Part shown: piece by piece, positions 23,161 to 33,246 of the stretch
How positions within the stretch are numbered: the first letter of the stretch is position 1
Layout: the number at the start of each line of letters is the position of its first letter
NCBI RefSeq assembly: GCF_001704415.2
Contig: NC_030808.1
Span: 134,865,089-134,929,088, forward strand
Source: Capra hircus
Lineage: Eukaryota > Chordata > Mammalia > Artiodactyla > Bovidae
Direction of reading: 5' to 3'
Length of the DNA stretch: 64,000 bases
Position numbers and translations under genes: made by a program
The notes under the pieces: generated by a model
What the model was told of the DNA's origin: nothing
Database searches by the model: none
The model's input: only the letters and a program-made list of their open reading frames with translations

Positions 23161-23984
23161 AGTTCAAAAACAAACGCCATGGCAAAGAGACAAAGCACTA
23201 GTTTTCTGGTTACTTGGCAACATCCATAGGACAGGATCCATGTGCCCGGGGCCCTCACATGGCAGGATCAGGAGGTTGCAGTGAAGTTGGTGCGCTGCAG
23301 GGAGGCTGGCCGGTGATCACACAGGAGGACTGGCTGTGATAACTCCGCTTGGGGACAACCTGAACCTGGATGGATGGAGCACAGAGGATGGGGGCCAGCT
23401 GGGCTCCTTGCCCAGGGGGAGGGGTGCAGAGTCAGGGCTGTGGGGGCCTCTCTTCCTGCCTCTGCTGAATCTCCCGCCATACCTCCTCTCAAAGCAACAA
23501 GTGACCTGCAGCGGGTGAGACCCAGAGCTGGAACAAGACATCAGGCCGTGAGAAGCTCTTCTGGGAAGAAAGCGGACATGCCATCAGTGTGCCCACCCTG
23601 AGCAAACACTGGTGGCCCATAGGTAACATGCAATGCAGCTGGGGTCCCAGGAGTGGGACACCCTGCCCCTCCCTCTCTTTGCTGCATTTTCCCGCGGGGA
23701 GAGGGGAGCAAGGTCAGCCCCTGAGTGAGGCTCAGGTGGCCTGCTGAAGGTGCCGCAGGAGGGAAGGTGCGGGTAGAGAAGAAAGGCGTGAAGGGCCCTC
23801 AGAGCTGGACTGAGAAGGATCCCAGGGGCCCCAGGCTGTGCTCAAACCCCAACTCAGGCTGGTGTGCTGCTGGCAGCGGAGGTCCTCAGCGGCAGGGATG
23901 GGTGAGGCCCAAGGTGGACTTCAGAGCCCTGAAGAGCCCTCCGGTGGGGGAGTGGGGAGCAGAGGATGCACTTAGGAGCTGAGA

Positions 23985-24215
23985 CTCTGCTCTGAGCGGC
24001 CAGGGTTTGAATCTTGGCTCTGCCACCTACTAGCTGTGTGGCCCTGAGCAAGTTATTTTAACCTCTCTAAGCCTCAGTTTCTCCAAATATAAAATGGCAC
24101 TAATAGAAGTAACTCCTCTTATTGGGTTGTTTTGAGGATTAAGTGAATCAGCTTTGTGCCAGTGGGAGGCAAGGACTGTCAACACTGAGCGTTTGTTCAA
24201 TAAAAATATAAACTA
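23985..24215 (+). repeat. Nearly complete MIR
   Basis: Contains the full series: GGTTTGAATCTTGGCTCTGC, CACCTACTAGCTGTGTGGCC, CTCTAAGCCTCAGTTTCTCC, GTTGTTTTGAGGATTAAGTG and a TTCAATAAA end. Confidence 0.85.
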
Positions 24216-24382
24216 GTGGCCAGAGCCGCTCACTGGGGACGAGGCTGCCACACCAGTGTCATCTGGATGCAGAGATACCCTGCACCTAGTGGGGGGTGTA
24301 GTCACTGGGGGACCCCTGCCCCATCCCAACCCACCCCACCCCACGCCCATCACCTTGGCACACAAGGAGCTAGGTGGGCAAT

Positions 24383-24529
24383 GAAGTGAAGTGAAGTGAA
24401 AGTCGCTTAGTCGTGTCCAGCTCTCTGCAGCCCCATGGACTACAGTGTGTACAGTCCATGGAATTCTCCAGGCTAGAACCCTGGAGTGGGGAGCCATTCC
24501 CTTCTCCAGGGGATCTTCCCAACCCAGGC
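24383..24529 (-). mobile_element. Partial Bov-tA SINE
   Basis: Reverse orientation, preceded by (GAAGT)n. Includes a short internal echo, ACTACAGTGTGTACAGTCC, and lacks the tRNA head. Confidence 0.8.
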
Positions 24530-25449
24530 AGAGTTAGCCCCAAATCATAGCTAAGTCCAAACTGTCATAGACCTCCATCTGCGGCTGCAGGAGTGGTGGG
24601 TGTGGCCCGGGGACCGATAAACACACCAAGAGGCCCCTGGCCAGTCAACAGTGACAACAAGGCTGACTAGGGAGGCCTAGGGTAGGGGGTGGAGGCGGTG
24701 GAGTGAAAGGGAGGGCAGCGGGAAGGGGGAGCCTGGTATGCGGCAGGAGGGGCTTGGGGGCCTCTGGAGCAATGAGGCCTTCCCCAGTCACTGGGTCTTT
24801 CTGGGATTCATTTCAACTTGATTCCACTCAATAAACATCTTAAAGCTACAGGATATGCTTGGCGAAGAGAATGAACACAGAAGCTTTGTCCCAAAGGGCT
24901 CACAACTGACTTAGAGGAAGAGACCAAGCTCAATCCTGCCAACCACCAGGCGCCCACTGGGCACCAGCAACTCCCGCACGAGCACTGGGGACTTAGCACG
25001 GTCTCATGCACACTTATGACAGCTGGGAAGGGGCACAGAGGCACTGAGAGGTGATGCAGGCCTCTTTATTTAAGTAGCACAGCTTGTGAGGAGGGGCAGT
25101 GGCGTTTATGTGTGACTCGGGGGTCTGTGCCCTCAGCAAAACACGTATCGTCTCCACTGCTACCTGTGATAATAAAGGCAGGAGGAACACACAGTGTGTG
25201 TTAGGGAAGAGCTCCAAGCCTCGGTTTATTCATCTGTGAAATGGGCACAACGACCTTTAGTTTCCTTTAGTTCTATTGTTGTTATGGGGGCCCAGAACAG
25301 ATAGAAACAGGAGCCACCCTCGAAGGGCAGAAACCAAGCGCTACAAGGCAGGGGGAGAAGCATGAGCCAAAGCCCAAGAGGAACGTGACTGCTCCAGTTT
25401 CAGGCGGAGAGGAAGTTTCAGGGCTAAGATGAGAAGCTGCTTGGCTCCT

Positions 25450-26965
25450 TTGTTTTTCTCCTCCACTCTGCACCCCTGGAGCAAGTTCTACTGGCCCCTG
25501 TTTGCACTTTCTCCCTCTCAGGTCTTCCTCAGGCCACATAGTCTGGCCTCTGCTCATATCACCCAGCACAAACACTCCTGCCAAGGTCCTACTGCTGGTC
25601 CAGTGGCCATCCTTGGATCTTATCATCCCTTCTCAGCATCCCAGGCATGCTCCTGACCTCCTCCTCAGAACACTGCCCCGGGGCTCTATCAACACGCGGA
25701 CGTGGGTTCTGGGGTTTGCTCCTCTCCATGCTGGACTCTTCCCCTCTGTCTCTTTTGCTGGCTCCACCCCCTGTGCCAACTGGGTGTTGCTGTGGCTGCT
25801 TCTGGACCTAGCTCTCCAACACATGTTCACCAGGAGACACATCTGTTCTCGAGGCTTACCCACTGCCTCCATGTGGATACCCAGCCCCCGACCTCTAGCC
25901 CAGCATATCCTCTGAGCACGGGACTGCTGTGCCAATCTGCCTGTTGGATCTCTTTCCTGCACGTACTCCAGGCAATCTGAACTCTAATGAGCCTCAGGGA
26001 CTCACCACATTCCCCCAGTTGCTGCTGCTCCTTCTGGGTTCTTCTTCAGCACTCAGCATCACCAAAGCAGATTGCCCAAGTCAGACTCTGGGACTCATCC
26101 CTAACATCTCCCTCATTGACACTTGGATGCCCAACATCTTTTGTGCCTTTCCTTCTTCCCCAGAATCATCCCCATTGCTGCAGAGCTCCTGAGATGTCTT
26201 CCAGACTGCCCCACTGCACACTGACCCAGCTGCCCCATAGGCCCATGTAAAATGCAAACCAGCATGGGCACTTCAGAAGCCTTTAAAGGCTCTCCATTAT
26301 GTTGGACAGAGAAGGCAATGGCACCCCACTCCAGTACTCTTGCCTGGAAAATCCCATGGGTGGAGGAGCCTGGAAGGCTGCAGTCCATGCGATTGTGAAG
26401 AGTTGGACACGACTGAGCAACTTCACTTTCACTTTTCACTTTCTTGCATTGGAGAAGGAAATGGCAACCCACTCCAGTGTTCTTGCCTGGAGAATACCGG
26501 GGACGGGGGAACCTGGTGGGCTGCCGTCTATGGGGTCGCACAGAGTCGGACACGACTGAAGCGACTTAGCAGCAGCAGCAGCATGTTGGAAATAAGACCT
26601 GCACTTCACTGCATGCCACTCAGTGCTCCAACATCTTCACTGCACACCTTCTCACTGTCTTCTGGTCTCAGTTCCAGCCAGACTGAAATCATGGAGTAGA
26701 TTTACCTTCCTTCACTCTAATCCTCCCAGTCCTTACAGTCCCTAGGGCTCAGTCTGAGAGTCACCTCCTCCAGGCAGCTTTCTTGTTGCCCTTCTTTTGT
26801 GTTCCTGCAGCCAATGTACACAACAGCTCTTTTGCTACCTCACTCTGATGCTTTCTCTTCTTGCTCCCCACCCTGAGATCCTAGAATCTTTGAAGTCAGG
26901 AACTGTCCTTGTGCTTTATTTTTCTAGTGCTGAGAAGTATTTGCTGAAATCACAGGATCTGAGAA
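25450..26965 (+). repeat. L2 LINE 3' part, interrupted by a Bov-A2
   Basis: Follows the 3' part of L2: CTGGGACTCATCCCTAACAT, CACCTCCTCCAGGCAGCTTT and GAAGTCAGGAACTGTCCTTG lie in the expected order. The Bov-A2 at 26307-26582 splits it. Confidence 0.65.
26307..26582 (+). mobile_element. Bov-A2 dimeric SINE in L2
   Basis: Two Bov-A units joined by CACTTTCACTTTTCACTTTC and ending in (CAG)n. ATGTTGGA is repeated at 26299-26306 and 26583-26590. Confidence 0.92.
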
Positions 26966-27239
26966 GAATCTTAGAAACAGACGCTGAGGGTGTTCTTTTA
27001 GGGGAAATGGGTTGCTGTAGACACTGAAAGGAAGCAGTCAGATATTAACTACAATTCTTAGCCTCCTTCTAATGGGTGACCGTGTGACCCAGTTTGGGCC
27101 AACAAGATTTAAGGAAAAGCAGCGGAGCATGCACAGGAGAGATCTGCTTCCCTGAAGTGATCACAGCCCCTTCATATTTTCCATCTTCTCCCTGGAATTA
27201 GGAGAGGAAGCCGGTAGAGGAGCCAGCCATGAGGACAAG

Positions 27240-27451
27240 AAAGTGAAAGTGTTAGTCGCTCAGCTGAGTCTGACCCTTTGTGACCCCATGCACTGTAGCT
27301 CTCTAGGCTCCTCCTGCCATGGGGTTTTCCAGGCAAGAATACTGGAGTGGGTTGACATTCCCTTCTCCAGGGGATCTTCCCAATGGAGGGATCAAACCCA
27401 AGTCTCCTGCACTGCAGGCGGATCCTTTGCCATCTGAGCAACCAGGGAAGC
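27240..27451 (-). mobile_element. Bov-tA SINE
   Basis: Reverse orientation: GAAAGTGTTAGTCGCTCAGC tail at the left and CTGAGCAACCAGGGAAGC head at the right. Confidence 0.92.
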
Positions 27452-27909
27452 ACACACACTTAAGAATCTTGAAGGGACCTAGGTCGTGATTCTGGACTAC
27501 CTACTAGTGTCTTTTTGTTACGAAAGACCAATAAAACTCATTGAAGTCCCAACTTCAGTTAGCTCAACTGTTGGGTCTCCACTCCATTTAGGTGAACTCC
27601 CCCTAGGAAAGGTAGATGATGGCAGCTAACCATCTGTGGACATCTGAATAGACCTTTCCTTTAAAGATGATGTTAGTCCTGAGAATGGGCAAAGGCAAGA
27701 TTAATGGAGGAGGACAAGGTGGGGTTGGAGAGGCTGACCCTGCCTGGGATTCTATCAGAGGACCACAGCAAGGCCTCACTCAATGTGTGAGGAAGCTGCT
27801 CTAGTGATGCGGCCCTAACATGACCATAACCTTGACCTGGGCCTTCTCTGCTAACTGCTTGGTCTCACTTGTGAAATGAGGCTGTTAGAATAGATAACTT
27901 TTCAAAGGT

Positions 27910-28110
27910 ATAGTGCTATAAGTCTGGGCTTTGGAGTCAGGAAAGCTAGGTCCATCTTCATGGCTTACTAGCTATATGACTTCCAGGCACTCTTTTTGGT
28001 TGACCTCATCATCATCTGTAAAATCCAGATTATAACAGTGCTAATAACTGTTGGGCTAATGCTGGGGTTCTGTGGCATCGCATCTGGGAGTGCTAGCAGA
28101 ATGCCATGTG
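27910..28110 (+). repeat. MIR fragment
   Basis: TCTGGGCTTTGGAGTCAGGA followed by TTACTAGCTATATGAC and CATCATCTGTAAAATCCAG follows MIR. Confidence 0.7.
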
Positions 28111-29059
28111 GAGTCCACCATGGCTGCTAAAGCCCAGTGCCCAGCACATGCTGAGTGCTCTGTAGGGGGCCATTTTTGTGTTTCAAATTCTCCAAGCTGG
28201 CTTACTAACCAATGATTTCATGCTTCCTCTGGATCTGGGCCTGCTGCAGGGCTCCCGAAAGCCTCTCTAGTTTACCCTTGATCTGTGGGTGAGCCAACTG
28301 TCCCAAAGCCGCCTACAGTCCAGTGGCTTTTCCTCCAGCACTATGTGCTGTTGTGTCCAGGGTCCTGGGGCCGCAGGTGGAAAGGAGAAGCCCCTGGACA
28401 CAGACAGCCCAGACCAGGCCCAGAAAGGCATCAATCGAGCCTTGGGTAGAAATAGGAGACCTACGTGGTCCATCTGTCCTGTGGCTCCTGTCTTAGCCAA
28501 ATCTTCCTGGTAATTGAGGAGCATCTTTTCCTGGGAATAGTTGGGAGGGGGGATGTGTGTGTGGGGGGGTGGTGACTTGAAAACGTTGGCTCTTCAAGAA
28601 TGACGGGAATTAGGGAACTGGAAAAACACCTCCAGAATTAGATTTCTTAGTGCAGCTGCTTTGGGCAGAACCTTCTTATCCTTCCCTTGGAAGTCTCACC
28701 TTCTTTCTCTTTCCAGCACTACGGATCTTAGTGGAAAAATCTTGGGGAAAAAAAACTAAGCGTCTGTTCTATTCCAGCCCTGAAAAGGAGATCAGTGGGT
28801 GTACCCCGTTTGTCCACGGCCCCACTCTCACCGCTCCTCCCCACTCCCACCCTCCTGGCAGCACTCCAGGCCGGAGCGAGCCATGCTGACACTCGACAGC
28901 ACCTCCAGTTTACCTTGGCTCGGGTCCAGCCCGGGGCGGCCCCCACTTCTGCACCTTTGTTACCCGGCCCCTCTCTAGTGCAAAGAGCAGTTTAAATATA
29001 AATCAGTCTTCGACACAAACAGAGCCTCAGCGAGTCTCAGAGCCATCACCGGAACTGAG
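28111..29059. other. Upstream flank of the SLCO2A1 CpG island
   Basis: Non-repeat sequence with CpG density rising from about 28.85 kb. A distal promoter region is plausible, but no specific element is called. Confidence 0.45.
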
Positions 29060-29504
29060 AGCCCAGGTTTTCGGCGAGTGCAAACAAGCAGAGACCGGCT
29101 CTGTGAATCTCCCAGATCGCATCGGGAGGGGCGCGGAAGCTCCCCCTCCCTTCACAAACGTCGGCTCCCCTCCAACCACCCTGGCTCGCGTTGGTTCCCT
29201 CAGCTCCCCTCGCCCCCGCCTCCTGTCTTGCACCTCCGTGGCCCTGCCGATCCCTTCCCTGGCCCCCTCGAGTCTGCGGGCCCGCGGCGCCCACCCTGCC
29301 ACGCCAGCGCCCCGGGTGCCCCCACGCTCTGCAGCCGGCCGCTCCCCCTGCAGACCTCCGTCTCCCCGGCCCGCCACCCTCCGCCCCCACCCTCCGGCGG
29401 GCGGGCCCTTCTCCCGGGGCGGTCGAGCCTTGCGGGTCCCAGCCCAGCTGCGGACGCAGAGACAACTTCGGCCGGAAAGAGGTCAAGCGCCGCCGGCCGC
29501 CGCG

Positions 29505-29512
29505 TCACACCT
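29505..29512. promoter_or_regulatory. T-box-type half site in the SLCO2A1 promoter
   Basis: TCACACCT is the exact reverse complement of the T-box half site AGGTGTGA, about 145 bases upstream of the predicted start. A single 8-base match in GC-rich promoter DNA can occur by chance, so this is a weak call. Confidence 0.25.
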
Positions 29513-29518
29513 GTCTGA

Positions 29519-29543
29519 GGGGGCGGCGGCGGCGGGGCGGGGG
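29519..29543 (+). promoter_or_regulatory. G-rich GC-box cluster upstream of the TATA box
   Basis: A run of G tracts separated by single C bases, including GGGGCGGGGGC, sits about 75 bases upstream of the TATA box. It offers overlapping SP/KLF-type GC boxes and might fold as a G-quadruplex. Binding is inferred from the motif only. Confidence 0.5.
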
Positions 29544-29618
29544 CTCGCAGCGCCTTTGACACCGAAGGGAAAGAGGGAGGAGGGAGCGCGCGTTTCATCA
29601 TCGGCGGCGGTGGCCACT

Positions 29619-29625
29619 TATAAAA
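29619..29625 (+). promoter_or_regulatory. SLCO2A1: TATA box of SLCO2A1
   Basis: TATAAAA lies in a CTTATAAAAC context, 32 bases upstream of a perfect initiator-type sequence and 139 bases upstream of the start codon. A canonical TATA box inside a CpG island is a minority arrangement among mammalian promoters and fits a regulated, tissue-restricted gene. Confidence 0.75.
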
Positions 29626-29648
29626 CTTCTAGGCGCGCACCCTCGCGC

Positions 29649-29655
29649 TCACTCT
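29649..29655 (+). promoter_or_regulatory. SLCO2A1: Initiator element, predicted transcription start at 29651
   Basis: TCACTCT fits the YYANWYY initiator pattern at every position, with the +1 A at 29651. The spacing from the TATA box (about 32 bases) is within the usual 28-33 range, so the two elements support each other. Confidence 0.6.
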
Positions 29656-29757
29656 CCTCCGGCCAGCGACACGGCGCCCGCCACCCGCTGGCCGCCCGCC
29701 GCAGCCCAGGCGCCCCGGCCCCGCTCGCCCGGCCTCCCGCCCCGTGCTGCCGCCTCC
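29651..29757 (+). other. SLCO2A1: Predicted SLCO2A1 5' UTR
   Basis: About 107 bases of GC-rich leader between the predicted initiator A and the start codon. It contains no ATG, so no upstream open frame would compete with the main start. The exact transcription start is inferred from core promoter spacing, not measured. Confidence 0.6.
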
Positions 29758-29853
29758 ATGGGGCTCCTGTCCAAGCCCGGCGCGCGCCAGGGTAGCGCCG
29801 CCTCTGCGGGCCGAGCCGGCTGCAATCCCCGCTCTATCTTCAGCAACATTAAG
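29758..29853 (+). CDS. SLCO2A1: SLCO2A1 coding exon 1 (prostaglandin transporter, N-terminal 32 residues)
   Basis: This is the first coding exon of the solute carrier organic anion transporter 2A1 (PGT/OATP2A1), a 12-membrane-helix plasma-membrane carrier that takes up prostaglandins E2, F2alpha and D2 so they can be oxidised inside the cell. The 32 codons start MGLLSKPGARQGS and end SIFSNIK. Against my memory of the human protein about 20 of 32 residues match without a gap, including MGLL, QGS, RAG and the closing NIK. This segment is the cytosolic tail before the first membrane helix. The start is the first ATG after the predicted initiation site; position -3 is T and +4 is G, so the context is only moderate. 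The exon stops in phase 0 at AAG|GTGAGC. Reading past the donor gives an unrelated tail that stops at 29949. Exon 2 (start of helix 1) is not in the window. Another SLCO member is unlikely given the collinear match. Confidence 0.88.
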
Positions 29854-29859
29854 GTGAGC
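29854..29859 (+). other. SLCO2A1: Splice donor of SLCO2A1 exon 1
   Basis: The junction reads AAG|GTGAGC, very close to the consensus donor. It falls exactly after the residue trio NIK, where homology to the transporter N-terminus ends, so it both defines the exon end and supports the gene call. Confidence 0.85.
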
Positions 29860-30063
29860 GGAGAAGCGGGGCCATCGAGCCCGAGCCGCACAGGGCGCAC
29901 CGTCGGCGCGGTCCCGGCGTCGGTGCTGCAGGCGCCTGGGAGCCGCTGAGGGTGCGGGCGCCCACCCTCGCAGTCCCTCGGTCGGTGCTGCGCTCCCCAG
30001 CGCATCTCCGCGGACCCCGCACCGCGGGCAAGGGGGCGCCCTGCCAGGAAAGCCGGTGCTGGT

Positions 30064-30145
30064 CGTGTGTGCGTGTGCGCGTGTGTGTGCATGTGTGTGT
30101 GCAGGCGTGCGTGTGCGTGTGTATGTGTGCGCGTGCGCTTACTCA
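30064..30145. repeat. Imperfect (GT)n/(GC)n alternating purine-pyrimidine tract
   Basis: About 80 bases of nearly uninterrupted alternation of G with T or C (runs of GTGTGT, GCGTGT and GCGCGT). It begins about 200 bases after exon 1. Such tracts can adopt left-handed Z-DNA and are often length-polymorphic. Confidence 0.85.
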
Positions 30146-31997
30146 CACGCCCTCCTCGGGGTAGGAAACAGCGATGAAAGTTACCTGCTTATTGGGCCAA
30201 CTCTATTCAGGTAGTCTTGGCACCAGGGAAGGGAATTGCCCAGTTCTTTGAACAAGAACATCTCCGGGACACGGTTTTGGGCTCCTGTGGGAGTTACTTT
30301 GTTAAGGGCGTGGGCTTGGAAGTGCCTGGTCTGGCGCCTTGTAGGGGACAGGCTGTGGTCCCTCTGAGATGAAGATCAGAGCCCGTCTCAGCTTGAGTGG
30401 GTGGCAGAAGAGCCATTCTCCACTATGCTTTCCTCGTCCCTGAGGGCGGCAGCCAGCGCGTGGGCTCTGCTACCTGATGGGGCTGCTGCCTGCAATGTTA
30501 AGAATTCCCCCGAGGCTGGCAACCTACACTGCAGCTCTTGGACTAGCTTTCCAGGTCCGGAACTAGCCCCCGGAAAGCAGCGGCTTTTGGTCTATGCAAT
30601 AAAGTCTAGGCAGGTGCCTGGCAAGTTATGGGGAGTGGGTGAAGAAAAGCTGGGTGTAGGCAGTTGTGTGGTGAGGTTGCTTTCCTCCACTCACAGGTCC
30701 AAGAGGACTGGAAGGGTGGAATGCACACTCAGGCTTTTTTGCCTCTTCTGGGGGGGCAAAATGCACCTCCTGTGGTGAGGATGTGGGAGGTGGTGGAGCC
30801 CAGGTCAGGTTTCCTTGGAGTCAGGGCAGATGGTGCAGACAGGCTGTTTATGGCAGCCACGCAGTCAGATTTGGGGCGGTAAAGCCTCCAGTGGTACAGT
30901 TAAGGGGAACCTGAAACACACGAAGGAAGGATAAAGGTCTCCCTGGGCTGGTTTTGTGTCCAAAAGAAAGGGATCTGGAGGTCACAGTGGAACCCATCTG
31001 TGTACTTACACATATTGTTAGCAATAGAGCTGGGCTCCCCACTCCTGCTTCTGTTCTTTCCCCATACCACGCTAGGCTGAATTGATTCCATGGTTGGATG
31101 TAAGTAAGACAGAAATTTTGAGAGAGTTTAAAATAATCCTCCAATCTCTTCACCTTTGGCCAGACCCTGATGAGAACACTGTGGTTTTGGTCCCATCATT
31201 TTAAGAAAGTTTAGAAAGGTTTCAGCAGAGAATTGTGGAAAATTTGGTGTTTATAAATTAGCAATTGGGAGGAAAGGGCCAGAGTAATCATCAGGTGGTC
31301 TGAAAAGAAAGAGGCCCAGGAGGGAGCCAGACTGAGGCTAAGTCCTCTGTTTTCACCACTCTTAGTGTTGGGAGCAGGAGGGACAGCTCATAGCCAGGGT
31401 AACCCCAAATGAGATTGATCTGTTTAGACCCGCCCTGAGTCTCTAAAATAAATAAGTTTACGGCAGCAGTTTCTTTGAAGATCTGTAAATATAAGATAAT
31501 TTATCACATGCTGATGATTTAGTCACACGTGCCTGAGGCTTGGGCCCAGGCCAATTGGCCTCCTTAAGACTCATACCAGTTAAAAGTTTTTCTGCACTCT
31601 GAAAACCAGAATTTTTTCAATCATTTCTTCCCTTAATCCATAATAATTCTAAGGCCAGAGTTAGGAGCAACTTTCACTTAGCTTCACTTACTAGCTTGAA
31701 AACAGGTAGGAAATTTGATATCTCAAGGCAAATCTGGGGGCTGGAATTCCATGAGTTAAATTCCCTGAAGCCTTTTCTTCCAGGGGACATTGCTGACATT
31801 TGGGGGCTTTGCTATATGATGAGAGATTTCCTCCTCCCAATAAGAAGGTTGGTGGCTGCCCTGCACCTTCCCAGGGGGTGTGGACCGCACATGTTTTGTG
31901 ACATGTGTGATAAGGGAGGAACAAGGGACACCCAGCCTGAGGACCCATCGTTTTTCCAGGTTCCTCCTTGTTGGGACAGGTTGACCAATAGGCTTTA
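30146..31997. other. Intron 1, non-repeat proximal part
   Basis: About 1.85 kb after exon 1 without recognisable retroposons, unlike the rest of the intron. It may hold regulatory DNA. Confidence 0.45.
31505..31535. promoter_or_regulatory. Candidate transcription-factor cluster (AP-1/MAF-like plus E-box)
   Basis: GCTGATGATTTAGTCA (AP-1/MAF-like) runs into a palindromic E-box CACGTG at 31526-31531. The surrounding 31430-31650 block is not a repeat I recognise. Motif matches alone are weak evidence. Confidence 0.25.
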
Positions 31998-32190
31998 CAG
32001 TCGCTCAGTCATGTCCAACTCTTGCAACCCCGTAGACTCTAGCCCGCCAGACTCTTCTGTCCATGGGATTTCCAGGCAAGAATGCTGGCATGGGTTGCTA
32101 TTTCCTCCTTCAGGGGAACTTCCTGACCCAGGGATCAAATCCTCCTGCACTGGCAGACAGATTCCTTACCACTGAACCACATGGGAAGCC
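31998..32190 (-). mobile_element. Bov-tA SINE
   Basis: Reverse orientation. CAATAGGCTTTA (31986-31997) and CAATAAGCTTTA (32191-32202) are the target duplication with one mismatch. Confidence 0.92.
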
Positions 32191-32659
32191 CAATAAGCTT
32201 TATGACATTCTTGCAATACCCCACATACCATATGGTTTGGGAAAAGGCATGAAATAAGGGGACTAAGACTCAAGCCTCATGCCATCCCCTTACTTAACTA
32301 GGTGATACAGGAAAGCATTCCTGAGCCTCAGAGTCCTTAAGTGAAAAAAACTGGGTAATATGAACAATGCCTAACCTCCCCCCCCCCCAGGGCTGGTGGG
32401 GGAGGGCTTCCTAAGGATTATGTGGAAAGAGGCAGAGGAAATAGCTTTGTAAATCATGCTGGGCTTTCTGGTATTGGCATCATTGTGAGGTCAGTTCTTG
32501 CCTCAGCAAACAAGACTTAGCATACAAACGTCATTTCGAATCTATTATTCCACCAATTATACCTCATTCTGTGAGACACAGTTAATAGTTAAGAGAAACT
32601 GCAGTTTATAATAATAATATCCCAAAAATAACAATAGAAGCTAACAGCAACGGATCTGT

Positions 32660-32780
32660 CTGAATGTACTTGAACTATGGACATAGTTTACCCATATGCA
32701 ATCCTCATTACAGCTCTATCAACTTTACACTGTTACTGTTCCCATTAATGATGAGGAAAACAAGGCTTTGCGAGTCTGGT
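32660..32780 (-). repeat. MIR fragment
   Basis: CAATCCTCATTACAGCTCTA and ATGATGAGGAAAACAAGGC match the complement of MIR. Confidence 0.6.
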
Positions 32781-33246
32781 CTCTTGGGTGTGGATACGTA
32801 GAAAGGGTGGTGTGTAGAGGAACCAGGAATGTGAGCCTCTGAAGTCAGAGCCCCAAACCCTAACCCCTGTGTGCCTGGCCCTGTCTATTGCACAGTGCTG
32901 GATAGCTCTGTATGAGCACGTGGAGATACCTTGGGTGTACTTATTCCGAGCAGTCAGGGGTTTCTCCAGACTCTGGTGACACACCCCAGTTGTGACCAGT
33001 GGCTGCAGCTCAGATGTGCATAGGCACTAACAGGTTCAGATCTTTTTTTCTTCCTGGTCTCATTTCAAGAGCCTGGTGACTCTCAGGCATGGGGTGACTC
33101 TCAGGCATTCGTACTTCCTTCTGCAGGAGTCCGTACAATTGTTATTTACTCTGGAGAGTCACTATTGCTTCTGACTTGTGTGCATGCCTGCATAATTACT
33201 CAGTTGTGTCCGACTCTTTTGTGACCCCGTGGACCGCAGCCCACAG

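Larger units (their letters stand above)
29060..30060. promoter_or_regulatory. SLCO2A1: CpG island over the SLCO2A1 promoter and exon 1
   Basis: About 1 kb of very GC-rich sequence with dense CpG, in contrast to the CpG-poor DNA on both sides. It covers roughly 560 bases upstream of the TATA box, the 5' UTR, exon 1 and the first 200 bases of intron 1. Long overlapping open frames on both strands here (for example 29103-29795 on +) result from the rarity of stop codons in GC-rich DNA and are not called as genes. Confidence 0.9.

Noticed and set aside
29103..29795. 230-codon open frame over the CpG island on the + strand
   Set aside because: It runs through the TATA box and predicted start site in a different frame from exon 1, is rich in Pro/Arg/Ala from GC-rich codons, and has no domain. 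Equally long frames occur on the opposite strand.
29854..29949. Continuation of exon 1 to the stop at 29949 as a 63-residue protein
   Set aside because: Homology to the transporter stops exactly at the donor site and the continuation is unlike any SLCO sequence.
30064..30145. Tandem array that might be a CRISPR or minisatellite
   Set aside because: It is a simple dinucleotide-type tract with no spacer structure, in a mammalian intron.
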